From the NCBI RefSeq assembly GCF_000735585.1, contig NZ_JNNO01000012.1:1-64000 (forward strand): a DNA stretch of 64,000 bases. Direction: 5' to 3'. Made by a program: the position numbers and the translations under genes. Source of the DNA: Devosia sp. LC5 (lineage in GTDB: Bacteria; Pseudomonadota; Alphaproteobacteria; Rhizobiales; Devosiaceae). The notes under the pieces were generated by a model. That model made no database searches. It was not told where the DNA came from and worked only from the letters and a program-made list of their open reading frames with translations. Shown here one piece after another: positions 17,633 to 25,730 of the stretch (its first letter is position 1; every line of letters starts with the position of its first letter).

Positions 17633-17643
17633 CCACTCACGGA

Positions 17644-17709
17644 GTCATTCCCGCGAAAGCGGGAACCTCCGTTCAGCAAAACAGGGGTTCCCGCTTTCGC
17701 GGGAATGAC
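17644..17709. repeat. 24-bp-arm inverted repeat, copy 1
   Basis: Two perfectly complementary 24-base arms (17644-17667 and 17686-17709; core TTCCCGCGAAAGCGGGAA, itself a small palindrome) enclose an 18-base loop. The same arms recur at 42604-42681. It lies 62 bp before sdhB inside the sdh operon, so it is transcribed and would form a strong RNA hairpin. Confidence 0.9.
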
Positions 17710-17770
17710 CCGGTGAGAAGTAGACGATCCTTGAGCCTCATGCGGCTCAGTTGAGAAGGAAGAGCGACCC

Positions 17771-18556
17771 ATGGTCGAACTGATGCTCCCCAAGGCCGAC
17801 CGGCCGCAGCAGGGCAAGACCTGGCCCAAGCCCGAGGGCGCCAAGCGCCTGCGCGAATATCACATCTATCGCTACGACCCCGACAGACAAGCCAATCCGC
17901 GCATCGATACCTATTTCGTCAATCTGGACGATTGCGGCCCGATGATTCTCGATGGCCTGCTCTGGATCAAGAACAAGGTCGATCCTACCCTGACGCTGCG
18001 CCGCTCCTGCCGCGAGGGCATTTGCGGCTCCTGCTCGATGAATATCAACGGGCTCAATACCCTGGCCTGTACCAAGGGCATGGATGACTCGACCGGCCCG
18101 ATCAAGATCTACCCGCTGCCGCATATGCCGGTAGTCAAGGATCTGGTGCCGGACCTGTCCAATTTCTACGCCCAGCACCGTGCCATCGAACCCTGGCTCA
18201 AGACGACGTCACCCACCCCGGCCAAGGAATGGACGCAGTCCGTGCCCGAGCGCGCCAAGCTCGATGGGCTCTATGAGTGTATCCTGTGCGCCTGCTGCTC
18301 GACCTCCTGCCCGTCCTATTGGTGGAATGGCGAGAAATATCTGGGGCCGGCCGCCTTGCTGCAGGCCTATCGCTGGCTGATCGACAGCCGCGACGAAAGT
18401 ACGCAGGAACGGCTCGACGACCTTGAAGACCCCTTCAAGCTCTATCGCTGCCACACCATCATGAACTGCGCCAAGGTCTGCCCCAAGGGCCTCAACCCGG
18501 CCAAGGCCATCGCCGAAATCAAGAAGATGATGGTGGAACGCAAGGTCGCCGCCTAG
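17771..18556 (+). CDS. sdhB: succinate dehydrogenase iron-sulfur subunit
   Basis: A 261-residue electron-transfer subunit between SdhA flavin and quinone. The [2Fe-2S] cysteines are in [22 protein letters not shown]. The [4Fe-4S] and [3Fe-4S] cysteines are in [16 protein letters not shown] and [17 protein letters not shown]. Spacing and length are normal for the family. Start ATG at 17771 has GAAGGAAGAG upstream. It is separated from sdhA by two small genes and an inverted repeat instead of following it directly. Confidence 0.97.
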   Translation: MVELMLPKADRPQQGKTWPKPEGAKRLREYHIYRYDPDRQANPRIDTYFVNLDDCGPMILDGLLWIKNKVDPTLTLRRSCREGICGSCSMNINGLNTLACTKGMDDSTGPIKIYPLPHMPVVKDLVPDLSNFYAQHRAIEPWLKTTSPTPAKEWTQSVPERAKLDGLYECILCACCSTSCPSYWWNGEKYLGPAALLQAYRWLIDSRDESTQERLDDLEDPFKLYRCHTIMNCAKVCPKGLNPAKAIAEIKKMMVERKVAA

Positions 18557-18710
18557 TTTTTTGCGCCCGCCTCCGGCCGTCCAGGCCCTCCACGATTCTT
18601 GAAACCTGCCGCCCCCCTCAAGGGTGCGGCAGATCACAGAAAGCGGGCATCCGCCGATTGTCTCGCCGGCGCAACCTGGCCGTGGGGACCTGCCGGCCTG
18701 CAGCGAACAT

Positions 18711-20024
18711 CTAGTTCACCGCCCAGGTGGCGATGGGCGGGAAGAACAGGATGATCATCAGCACCGCCAATTGCAGAGCGATGAATGGCAGGAGTGCCGT
18801 GTAGATGTGCTTGAGCGTAATCTGCCTGGGCGCAACGCTCTTGAGATAAAAGGCCGCCGGGCCAAAGGGGGGCGTCAGGTAGGAAACCTGCATGTTGACG
18901 GCAAAAAGGATGCCGAACCAGATGGGGTCGTAACCAAGCTGGATGACGATCGGCACGAAGATGGGCAGGGTGAGCAGGGCGATGCCGATCCAGTCGAGGA
19001 ACATGCCCAGAACCAGCAGGATCAGCATCATCACCATGATGATGACGACAGGCGGTGCATCGATGCTCAGGATGGCGCTCGAGACGAAACGGTTGCCGCC
19101 CATCAGATTGTAGACGCCGACAAGTACGGCCGCCGCAATGCCGATCCAGATGATCATGCCGCAGGTCTCGAGCGTATGGACCAAGCTGGCCTGCAGCATC
19201 TTGAGATTGAGCTCGCGCCGCAGCAGGGAAATGACCAATACGGCCGACACACCCAGAGCGGCCGCCTCGGTGATCGAGGCGATGCCGCCATAGATCGAGC
19301 CCAGCACCACGACGACGATGAAGAGCGGCGCGGCGACCGAGCGCATCGCGCTGCCAAACGATTCCTGGGACAGCTCCTCCCGGGACATGGGGGGCCCCAT
19401 TGCCGGATTGCGCAGGCAGATGAACAGCACATAGGCCACGTAAAAGGCCAGGAGCATCAGGGCGGGGGTGATGGCGGCGACGAAAAGGTCGGCAATGGAG
19501 ACACTGGCAACCAGGCCATAGATGATCAGCACGATCGAGGGCGGCATCATGGTGCCCAGCGATCCGCCCGCGACGACGACGCCAATAGACAGGTTGCGAT
19601 CATAGCCCAGGCGCAGCATCTGGGGCAGCGCCAGAATTCCCAGCAGCACGATCTCCCCGCCAATGACCCCCGACATGGCGGCCATCAGGATGGCCACGAT
19701 CAGGGTCTGTACAGCCACGCCACCGGGCAGGCGGCCGGCCAGAATACGCATGCCGCGGAACAGGTCGCGCGCAATGCCGGAGCGATCCAGCAGAGCGGCC
19801 ATCAGGATGAACATGGGAATGGCCACCAGCGAATATTCGGTGATGAAGCCGAAAATGCGCGAGGTCACCAAAGGCAGGGCGGCACCGCCAAACCAGCCGA
19901 AGGTGAAAATCAGGGCGACCAGGCCGGTGACCCAGGCCAGCGGCAGGCCGGTAAGCAGCAAGAGGAAAATGCTGCCGACCAGAATATAGGAGCCCAGCTC
20001 GATACCCAGAGTATTCAGGCCCAT
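18711..20024 (-). CDS. TRAP transporter large permease subunit, DctM family
   Basis: A 437-residue inner-membrane protein with about 12 hydrophobic segments that forms the Na+-driven transport channel of a tripartite TRAP system. Family features are the GxPLAWVTGL opening region, the duplicated glycine-rich VIGGEIVLLGILALPQMLRLGYD segment, PPSIVLIIYG and the late TPPFGPAAFYLKSVAP motif. The ATG at 20024 sits one base after the DctQ stop, indicating coupled translation. Substrate is probably an organic acid, set by the DctP partner. Confidence 0.92.
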   Translation of the reverse strand: MGLNTLGIELGSYILVGSIFLLLLTGLPLAWVTGLVALIFTFGWFGGAALPLVTSRIFGFITEYSLVAIPMFILMAALLDRSGIARDLFRGMRILAGRLPGGVAVQTLIVAILMAAMSGVIGGEIVLLGILALPQMLRLGYDRNLSIGVVVAGGSLGTMMPPSIVLIIYGLVASVSIADLFVAAITPALMLLAFYVAYVLFICLRNPAMGPPMSREELSQESFGSAMRSVAAPLFIVVVVLGSIYGGIASITEAAALGVSAVLVISLLRRELNLKMLQASLVHTLETCGMIIWIGIAAAVLVGVYNLMGGNRFVSSAILSIDAPPVVIIMVMMLILLVLGMFLDWIGIALLTLPIFVPIVIQLGYDPIWFGILFAVNMQVSYLTPPFGPAAFYLKSVAPRQITLKHIYTALLPFIALQLAVLMIILFFPPIATWAVN

Positions 20025-20025
20025 A

Positions 20026-20604
20026 TCAATGCTCTCCCGTTGCGTCGAGTGTGATGTCCGGCTTGCGCCGGATGGCAGCGATGAGATGGAGCAGGGTCTG
20101 CACGAACATGAGGCCGACACAGATCAGCACCAGAACCTTCAGCATGGCTGGGGTCGGCGGGTTCCAGGCGGTACCGGTCCCCTCGAGCCGGAATTCGCCC
20201 GCCGGGGTAAACGTGGCCTTGGACGACATGGTCCAGGCAGCGTAGGACAGGCCCGCGAAAAAGATCAGGGCGAGGATGGAATTGACGATATCGAGCCAGC
20301 GCCGCCCCTTGGGTGAGACACTGTCATAGAACATGCGCACGCGGATATGCTTGTCGCGCGCCAGGGCGATGGGGCCACCGACGAGGAAAATGGCGGCGAT
20401 CAGAAATGTTGTCGTCTCATGCGCCCAGAATGTGGGGCTGTTGAAGGCGTAGCGGGAGATGACCTCGAAAACGGTGACCGCAAAAGCCAGGAAAATGGCC
20501 CAGGCCAGGACCTTGGTTGTGCCCGCGACAAATCTGTCGAGCCCTGAACGGATTTCGGCGTCGTCCTGGTCAGGCTGAACAGCGATTTCTGGATCTTCAA
20601 CCAT
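20026..20604 (-). CDS. TRAP transporter small permease subunit, DctQ family
   Basis: A 192-residue protein with four transmembrane helices after a short acidic cytoplasmic N-terminus (residues 1-30). The family-typical FEVISRYAFNSPTFWAHE motif follows helix 1, and GGPIALARDKHIRV links helices 2 and 3. It bridges DctP and DctM. It lies between dctP and dctM, with an 82-bp gap containing a hairpin upstream and a one-base gap downstream. Confidence 0.9.
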   Translation of the reverse strand: MVEDPEIAVQPDQDDAEIRSGLDRFVAGTTKVLAWAIFLAFAVTVFEVISRYAFNSPTFWAHETTTFLIAAIFLVGGPIALARDKHIRVRMFYDSVSPKGRRWLDIVNSILALIFFAGLSYAAWTMSSKATFTPAGEFRLEGTGTAWNPPTPAMLKVLVLICVGLMFVQTLLHLIAAIRRKPDITLDATGEH

Positions 20605-20629
20605 CCGGCATCTCCTGGTGCGCGATAAG

Positions 20630-20655
20630 GCGCCCGGCGATGAACTGCCGGGCGC
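20630..20655 (-). other. intercistronic hairpin between dctP and dctQ
   Basis: GCGCCCGGC (20630-20638) pairs with GCCGGGCGC (20647-20655) around an 8-base loop. There is no T tract on the minus strand, so it is more likely an mRNA 3'-end stabiliser or partial attenuator, giving more binding protein than permease, than a full terminator. Confidence 0.6.
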
Positions 20656-20686
20656 TGGTCATTTTTGAACGAGGCTTTCGGCCGCT

Positions 20687-21712
20687 CTAGAGCAGGTTCC
20701 GGCCTTCGAGATAGGCGGTAACGGCATCATAATAGCGCTGGGTCATTTCGCTGCGGCCGGCCCAGTTCAGCCATTCTTCCTGCGCGATGCGCCGGAACTT
20801 GGCGCGTTCGTCACCGGACCAGTTGATGATCTCGATTGCCGGGTTGGCGCGGGCTTCGGCCACTGCGGCGGCGTCGAGCATGCGCACCGAATAGACGTGG
20901 TCGAAGATGAACTGGTCGACCGACGCGTTCAGGATGGCTTGCAGATCCGCCGGCAGGCCGTCCCAGATTTCCTTGTTCATCGAAATGTCGATCAGCGGCA
21001 GCGAATGGAAGCCGGGATAGAGCGGATAGGGCGCGACATCATTCATGCCCAGCGCCTGGTTGGTGGCAAACACCGTATTGTCGGCAGCATCGACCACGCC
21101 CTTGTCGAGGGCGGAAAAGATTTCCGAACCCGGCAGGGCGACCGGGGCTGCTCCGGCCTTGGAGAAGATCTCGAACACCATGCCTTCGGGGGCACGCAGC
21201 TTGACGCCCTTCAGATCCTCCACGGTGCGGATCGGCACCCCGGCAACGAAGGCCTCGGGCTCGGTGGCTGCGGCGCCGATGAAATGTACGCCATAGGGCT
21301 CAACCAGTTCGGCATAGAGCTCGTGGCCGCCGCCCGACTGCATGAAGCCGAGCAGTTCGAACGGGTCGCTCCAGGCGCCGACCAGATTGCCCATCATGGC
21401 AAAGGCGGGGTCGCGGCCGGAGAAGTAGCTGGGATCGGTCAGGTGGCCCTGCAGAATGCCGCTGCCGACGGCCTCGAGCGTATCGGTATGGGGCACGACC
21501 GAGCCGATGGGCAGAATTTCAATTTCAATGCGGCCACCGGACAATATGCCGACATTTTCGGCCCATTTGGTCTTGTTGACGAAGCCCGGTTCGCCCGCCG
21601 TCTCGGAGGTTTGGAAAGTCCAGTTATAATCAGCGGCCTGCACGGCACTGGACAATGCCAGGATGGACGCTGTCAGCAGCACAAGTTTGGAAACTGCATT
21701 CGGTACGGTCAC
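20687..21712 (-). CDS. TRAP transporter substrate-binding protein, DctP family
   Basis: A 341-residue periplasmic protein with signal peptide (SKLVLLTASILALSSAVQAA). The substrate-contact region PIRTVEDLKGVKLRAPEGMV holds the conserved Arg that salt-bridges a carboxylate ligand. It is followed by LPGSEIFSALDKGVVDAADN, the usual E-x-Y/F-x-AL-x-G-x-VDA block. It starts at a GTG with GGGAGAG upstream. It is the first gene of the TRAP operon. The preserved Arg supports an organic acid substrate; which one is unknown. Confidence 0.92.
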   Translation of the reverse strand: MTVPNAVSKLVLLTASILALSSAVQAADYNWTFQTSETAGEPGFVNKTKWAENVGILSGGRIEIEILPIGSVVPHTDTLEAVGSGILQGHLTDPSYFSGRDPAFAMMGNLVGAWSDPFELLGFMQSGGGHELYAELVEPYGVHFIGAAATEPEAFVAGVPIRTVEDLKGVKLRAPEGMVFEIFSKAGAAPVALPGSEIFSALDKGVVDAADNTVFATNQALGMNDVAPYPLYPGFHSLPLIDISMNKEIWDGLPADLQAILNASVDQFIFDHVYSVRMLDAAAVAEARANPAIEIINWSGDERAKFRRIAQEEWLNWAGRSEMTQRYYDAVTAYLEGRNLL

Positions 21713-22228
21713 GGTCTCTCTCCCAAGTTTGTAACTTCAATTGTTTTTATGCGCTCGGGAGGCATCACGCTTCCGGCACTTGGGGGAAGTTGCGCATGAT
21801 TTGCCGCCACAGGCAACGTTTGATGCGCCAGTTTTGGGAAAGACAATCGTCTGGCCGGCAGCCACGCTCTTTGAAGTTGCCGCTGTTCGATGGCTCTTGG
21901 CAGTGTGTGCCAAGCCGGTTTTTCAGGCGCAAAATCTGCCCTTAGCCGCCGTGATGGAGGCCAAAGCCGAGCTGCTCAAGATCACGGCGCACCGCCGGAT
22001 CCCGCGAAAGCTCCGCAATAGCCCCAATCCGCCGCAGCCGTGCTTCACGGCGTGCGATCATGGCCTGCGCTAGTCTGGCGACGAGGAAAGACCAGGGGAT
22101 ACGGCCAGGTTCGCGAAACAGCATTTCTTGTGTGGCCCCCAGGTTGTAATCGCGCTACGTGCGCAAGTTCGGCACCACGAGGGGCGCAAGGATTGCGGGC
22201 AAGTTGCCTTGGGAGATCGCGCCGCTGA
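21713..22228. other. 516-bp region upstream of the TRAP operon
   Basis: It holds the TRAP promoter somewhere near 21715-21760, where AT content rises. One weak short gene candidate (21942-22124) is listed separately. I see no terminator or repeat. Confidence 0.4.
21942..22124 (-). CDS. possible small basic protein, unrecognised
   Basis: A 60-residue Arg-rich frame starting MLFREPGRIPWSFLVARLAQ and containing RREARLRRIGAIAELSRDPAVR. The helix-forming, Arg-rich layout resembles small DUF1127-type proteins, but the ribosome binding site is weak and I cannot exclude a chance frame. It lies between the S51 peptidase gene and the TRAP operon on the same strand. Confidence 0.35.
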   Translation of the reverse strand: MLFREPGRIPWSFLVARLAQAMIARREARLRRIGAIAELSRDPAVRRDLEQLGFGLHHGG

Positions 22229-22936
22229 TCAGGGTCGCGGCTGGATGGCAGGCTCGAACCGCCGCCAGTTACCCTCCGACACCACCCCATGAACGCCATC
22301 GACCACCGTGATGGCCGATTGGTCGTCCAATGCGTAGGTCGGCACCGGAATGCCGGCGGCCCATTTGCCGATATTGTGCAGCGTCGTATCGGGCATGTCC
22401 GGATGGTCGAGATGGGGATAGAGCGTGAAATCCACCAGCCCCAGCGCCCGCTCGGCGCCCTCGGCCATTTCGTGGCCGTCGGGCATGAACTGCAGATCCC
22501 ACTCCGCATCGCAATTATAAGGCGTCACCGCGATACTGCCCGCGCTCACCCCGACATATACCGTTCCGGTCAGCGTCGGCAGCAGGTCCGCAAGGCCCGA
22601 TTTTCGCATCCAGTAAGTGAGGTAAAGCACATCGCCGCCCCACACCAGCAGCACGTCGGCGTTCTTGACGGCGGGGATCCAGTTCTCCCGCCGGATAGTG
22701 GGCAGCGCCGTCAGCTCCAGGACGCCCACCGATTTCCAGCCCAGCTCGACTGCCCGGTTCGGCCCCTTGCCGGCAATCGCCTTCCATCCCAGTTCCGGGC
22801 CTACGGGAAAGGGATAGATCGCAGTCGGGATGATCAACGCATTGCACTCGGCAATGGGCTTGCCCAGGAGCTCGACCAGCGCGGCGGCAATACTGGGATT
22901 GCTGATGCCCGCGGACGTCAAAAGAAACTTCATCAT
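22229..22936 (-). CDS. peptidase S51 / class I glutamine amidotransferase-like protein
   Basis: A 235-residue protein of the peptidase E (aspartyl dipeptidase) superfamily. The nucleophile Ser is in the elbow YVGVSAGSIAV about residue 135. An upstream glycine-rich strand, VWGGDVLYLTYWM, forms the oxyanion region. The TLYPHLDHPDMPDTTL segment carries the probable catalytic His. It begins at an ATG-ATG pair after GGGAGGG. It is the last gene of the ArsR operon, separated from the reductase by 19 bp. Substrate unknown. Confidence 0.8.
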   Translation of the reverse strand: MMKFLLTSAGISNPSIAAALVELLGKPIAECNALIIPTAIYPFPVGPELGWKAIAGKGPNRAVELGWKSVGVLELTALPTIRRENWIPAVKNADVLLVWGGDVLYLTYWMRKSGLADLLPTLTGTVYVGVSAGSIAVTPYNCDAEWDLQFMPDGHEMAEGAERALGLVDFTLYPHLDHPDMPDTTLHNIGKWAAGIPVPTYALDDQSAITVVDGVHGVVSEGNWRRFEPAIQPRP

Positions 22937-22955
22937 ATGCCCTCCCAATTTCGCG

Positions 22956-23528
22956 CTACCGTCTCGGTTCGTACCGCAGCGCCAGAGCGCCTGAACTGAG
23001 CTCCTTGCGGTCGACGAGCTTCAACTCGACAAATCTGGAAAGCCCGGCGAGCAGGGTGGGCCCATGACCGGCCAGCCTGGGCTGCATCACGAATTCGTAC
23101 TCGTCGATCAGGCCCAGCTCCGCCAGCGCCAGCGGCAGCTTCACCCCGCCTGTGAACAGCGCCCCGCCTGGCTGCTGCTTGAGCTTTTGTACCGCCTCGC
23201 CCAGGTCTCCGCGCACGAGCTCCGTATTCCATCCGACCCGGTCGAGCGTGCTCGATACCAGGTACTTCTTCATCGCGTCGATCTTGCGCGCGAATGGCTC
23301 GGTCCAGTCGGGCGGCGTCGAGATGCGCGTCTCCAGCCGCCATGCTCCTTCCATCATCTGGTAGGTGACGCGACCAAAGAGCAGGGCGTCGGCGCGGCCC
23401 ATGCTTTCGGTGGCGTGGCGATGTGTTGCACGCAGCTGCTCCTCCTGCAGTACCGCGTCCGCCGGTATGGCGTTGTGATCGACGCAGCCATCGAGCGTCA
23501 CGTTGATGGAGTAGAGAAGAGGTCGCAT
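22956..23528 (-). CDS. dihydrofolate reductase family protein (RibD C-terminal domain)
   Basis: A 190-residue NADPH-binding reductase fold. The N-terminus LLYSINVTLDGCVDH is the typical strand-turn opening. ADALLFGRVTYQMMEGAW and ALFTGGVKLPLALAELGLIDEYEF are the family's two nucleotide-binding segments. It belongs to the YwjB/YyaP-like group rather than true folate reductase. It directly abuts the SRPBCC gene (they share position 23528). ArsR-SRPBCC-DHFR-like clusters recur widely, but the joint function is not established. Confidence 0.85.
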   Translation of the reverse strand: MRPLLYSINVTLDGCVDHNAIPADAVLQEEQLRATHRHATESMGRADALLFGRVTYQMMEGAWRLETRISTPPDWTEPFARKIDAMKKYLVSSTLDRVGWNTELVRGDLGEAVQKLKQQPGGALFTGGVKLPLALAELGLIDEYEFVMQPRLAGHGPTLLAGLSRFVELKLVDRKELSSGALALRYEPRR

Positions 23529-24043
23529 CAGGGTCGCTGCTCCTTTGCTGCTCGCGCCGCTATGGCCAGGTCGAACCGCTGCAACTGGCTGGTCAGTCCC
23601 AGGATTGCGCCGCGTGTCATCTCGGGGTCCGGGTGGCGATCGGCGATCACGATCATCCGCACCCGCCCGGCTTCGGCGTGGAGTTCCATCACCATGTCGT
23701 AGGGATACGGCTCGACACCGGGCACGAAGTCGATGTCAAAGCGAATCCGCAGCCGGCGGTGATGCTCAATCTCCATAAATCGAGCGCTCACCCATGTTGT
23801 CGGCGGCCTTTCGAATTTGGCCATGTAAGCGACCGCCTCGGCGCTCACCGCAGTCATCACGTGATTGAACGTGCCACCGACCCACAGCTCGAGCGTCGAT
23901 ATCTCCAGGTGCAGCCCTTCGGGCGCGAACCACGCCTCGAGACCTTCCTTGGTGGTCCACAGCGCCCAGACGTCCTCGACCGGCGCGTCGTAGACCCGTT
24001 CGAACCTGATCGTATCCGCGCCTGATGCGCTGCCCTGTACCAT
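23528..24043 (-). CDS. SRPBCC (AHSA1-like) domain protein
   Basis: A 171-residue START/Bet v1-like hydrophobic-pocket protein: FERVYDAPVEDVWALWTTKE, then LEAWFAPEG, then a C-terminal helix packed with WV-x-x-RF motifs. This is the activator-of-Hsp90-ATPase (AHSA1) subfamily common in bacterial ArsR operons. Its ATG overlaps the ArsR TGA (TGATG at 24045-24041), so the two are translationally coupled. Such proteins may bind the ligand that the regulator senses, but this is inference. Confidence 0.85.
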   Translation of the reverse strand: MVQGSASGADTIRFERVYDAPVEDVWALWTTKEGLEAWFAPEGLHLEISTLELWVGGTFNHVMTAVSAEAVAYMAKFERPPTTWVSARFMEIEHHRRLRIRFDIDFVPGVEPYPYDMVMELHAEAGRVRMIVIADRHPDPEMTRGAILGLTSQLQRFDLAIAARAAKEQRP

Positions 24044-24378
24044 CACTGCTTCTCCTCGCCTTGCCGCGCATAGCGTCGCTCCAGGGCGGCCTCGAAGCGA
24101 TCGAGCCGGCTCTCCCAGAGCTTGCGATAGGTCCGGACCCAGTCGTCGATCGCCTGGAACGGCTCGGGCCGGAGCGAATAGAGGCGCCGCGCCCCGTCGG
24201 GCCGCATCGCGACGAAACCAGCTTCGCCCAGGATCCGCAGGTGCCGCGAAACGCCGGACTGATCGATATCGACGGCCTGAACCAGCTCGCCCACGGCCTG
24301 CTCGCCGGCTGCCAGCACTTCGATGATACGAAACCGCGTAGGATCGGCCAGGATCTGGAATGTGTTTTGTTGCATCAT
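24043..24378 (-). CDS. ArsR-family transcriptional regulator
   Basis: A 111-residue winged-helix repressor: FQILADPTRFRIIEVLAAGE opens the domain and DIDQSGVSRHLRILGEAGFV is the recognition helix. There is no metal-binding Cys box (ELxVxDL with C residues), so a small-molecule or protein ligand is more likely than a metal. A 20-bp dyad lies just 6 bp upstream of the ATG, suggesting autorepression. It is the first gene of the operon with the SRPBCC, DHFR-like and S51 peptidase genes. Confidence 0.9.
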   Translation of the reverse strand: MMQQNTFQILADPTRFRIIEVLAAGEQAVGELVQAVDIDQSGVSRHLRILGEAGFVAMRPDGARRLYSLRPEPFQAIDDWVRTYRKLWESRLDRFEAALERRYARQGEEKQ

Positions 24379-24383
24379 GCTGC

Positions 24384-24403
24384 ATATGTATGATAATGCA
24401 TAT
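24384..24403. promoter_or_regulatory. AT-rich 20-bp dyad, probable ArsR operator
   Basis: ATATGTATGATAATGCATAT matches its own reverse complement at 16 of 20 positions and lies immediately upstream of the ArsR start. AT-rich dyads of this size overlapping the promoter are the usual ArsR sites. Confidence 0.5.
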
Positions 24404-24501
24404 TCATGGTCAAGTCGCTTCGAGCGCCGGGGACCTCGCCAGCCGAACAAAGTGGCGGCAGAGTGCGTATCAACTCGGGCGAAGCTGAGAGGAGTTGAAA
24501 A

Positions 24502-24843
24502 ATGCCGCCAGGACACGAAGCCGTGGAAGGTTCCTGTCATTGCGGGGCGGTGAAGATCCGCGCCGCCTCGATGCCCAAGGACCTCAACGATTGCCAGTGC
24601 GAACACTGCCAGAAGCGCGGCGCGCTGTGGGGGTACTACGCGCTCGATCAGATCGAGATCAATGGGCCGACCTCGGTTTATATCTGGGGTCCGAGCCTGC
24701 GCGAATTTCACTTCTGCACAACGTGCGGGATGACCACGCATTGGTGGCCCATCGATGCCGGCAGCATCCCATGGATGGGGCTTAACGCGCGCGTGTTCGG
24801 CCGGGACGTCTTCCAGCAAATTCCGGTGAAGAAGGGCGACTAG
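24502..24843 (+). CDS. GFA family protein (glutathione-dependent formaldehyde-activating fold)
   Basis: A 113-residue zinc protein. Ligand pairs are GSCHCGAVKI, CQCEHCQKRGALWGYY and FCTTCGMTTHWW, which together form the Mss4-like GFA fold. It is smaller than true Gfa enzymes and belongs to the broad uncharacterised group. It is divergent from the ArsR operon and could be under the same operator. ATG at 24502 follows GGAG. Confidence 0.87.
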   Translation: MPPGHEAVEGSCHCGAVKIRAASMPKDLNDCQCEHCQKRGALWGYYALDQIEINGPTSVYIWGPSLREFHFCTTCGMTTHWWPIDAGSIPWMGLNARVFGRDVFQQIPVKKGD

Positions 24844-24919
24844 GCGGCGTCAAGCTAATAGCTTTCGTTCAGTTCGCGGTTCGTAAACCCCTCCGATTTC
24901 CGGCACAGCCCTGCCCGGC

Positions 24920-25480
24920 TCAAAACCGGATACCGGCGCGGATACCCACATTGGTCAATCCTTCGCTGTCCAGCCCGCACAACCCGCCATCGGTATAATG
25001 CTCGGCCGTCAGCATGAGCGAGGCCCCCGGCAGCACATCGACACCCACGCTGCCCGAGGCGCGCAACAGTGCCGCGCAGCCAAAGCGTTGCGGCGTTCCC
25101 TCGGCCAGCATGGAGCCGTTCTGCAGCGCTCCGCCCAGGCTTGCTTCGGCAAAAATCGGCAGCACGGGCAGCCGGAAGGTCAGGCTCAACCCGCCATAGA
25201 GCATGCTTTCCTTGCCATCCAGATTGAAGGTGGCGCCCAGATGCGGGCGGATTTCGGCCGGCACCAGAACCGGGCTCAGCGCCGGCACGGCAAACAGCAA
25301 TTCCACATTGGCGTCTTCGATCCGCTCGGTATCGAACAGGCCCGAACTATCCGCATCGGTCACGCCGCGCGAGAAAATGCCGCCGCGGATTTCGGGCACG
25401 ATATCGAATTGGGCCTGCGCGCTGCCTGCGGCAAACAGCGCCAGACCCAAAGCCACCATCACCCGCCAGACTATCCGCAT
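24920..25480 (-). CDS. PagL-like outer-membrane beta-barrel protein A
   Basis: A 186-residue protein with a signal peptide (MVALGLALFAAGSAQA) and alternating-hydrophobic strands ending in Phe (IRAGIRF), the usual outer-membrane C-terminal strand. The block AEHYTDGGLCGLDSEGLTN lies where lipid A 3-O-deacylase (PagL/acyloxyacyl hydrolase family) has H-x-S and the later acidic residue. Here the Ser is replaced by Thr (H-Y-T). It pairs with the paralogue at 25731. Deacylase activity is therefore doubtful and the call is structural. Confidence 0.6.
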   Translation of the reverse strand: MRIVWRVMVALGLALFAAGSAQAQFDIVPEIRGGIFSRGVTDADSSGLFDTERIEDANVELLFAVPALSPVLVPAEIRPHLGATFNLDGKESMLYGGLSLTFRLPVLPIFAEASLGGALQNGSMLAEGTPQRFGCAALLRASGSVGVDVLPGASLMLTAEHYTDGGLCGLDSEGLTNVGIRAGIRF

Positions 25481-25614
25481 CGCTCAACTCCAATTCGCCT
25501 GCGGCGATTGGAGGGCGTGGCGCCAGGATGCGCAATGTTTGATGCAAATTGTCTTTAACTGGACGTTAACGCTGGCGGGGTGGCCCAATGCCCTCCCACT
25601 CGCCAAGCACTCGG

Positions 25615-25707
25615 AGACCTCATGGTGAGCTTGTCGAACCACGAGGTCGAGCGGGTGGAGGCTCAGGTGCCACGACGTCGCCCTTCGACAAGCTCAGGAT
25701 GAGGTCT
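25615..25707. repeat. dispersed ~90-bp palindromic repeat, copy 1
   Basis: It starts AGACCTCATGGTGAGC, ends GGATGAGGTCT, and has internal GTCGAACCACGAGGTC and CCTTCGACAAGCTCA. A reverse-complement copy lies at 45222-45310; the outer ~34 bases are identical. Repeats of this TTCGACAAGCTCA type are common intergenic elements in alphaproteobacteria. Confidence 0.85.
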
Positions 25708-25730
25708 ACTGAGGAATTGTGGTGAGCAAC

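Noticed and set aside
18624-20054. Plus-strand open frame of 476 codons opposite dctM
   Set aside because: Composed of Asp/His/Gln/Gly runs typical of an antisense read of a membrane-protein gene; DctM is clearly coded on the minus strand.
21655-21945. Plus-strand frame of 96 codons upstream of the TRAP operon
   Set aside because: No ribosome binding site, overlaps the dctP start in antisense and has no recognisable sequence pattern.
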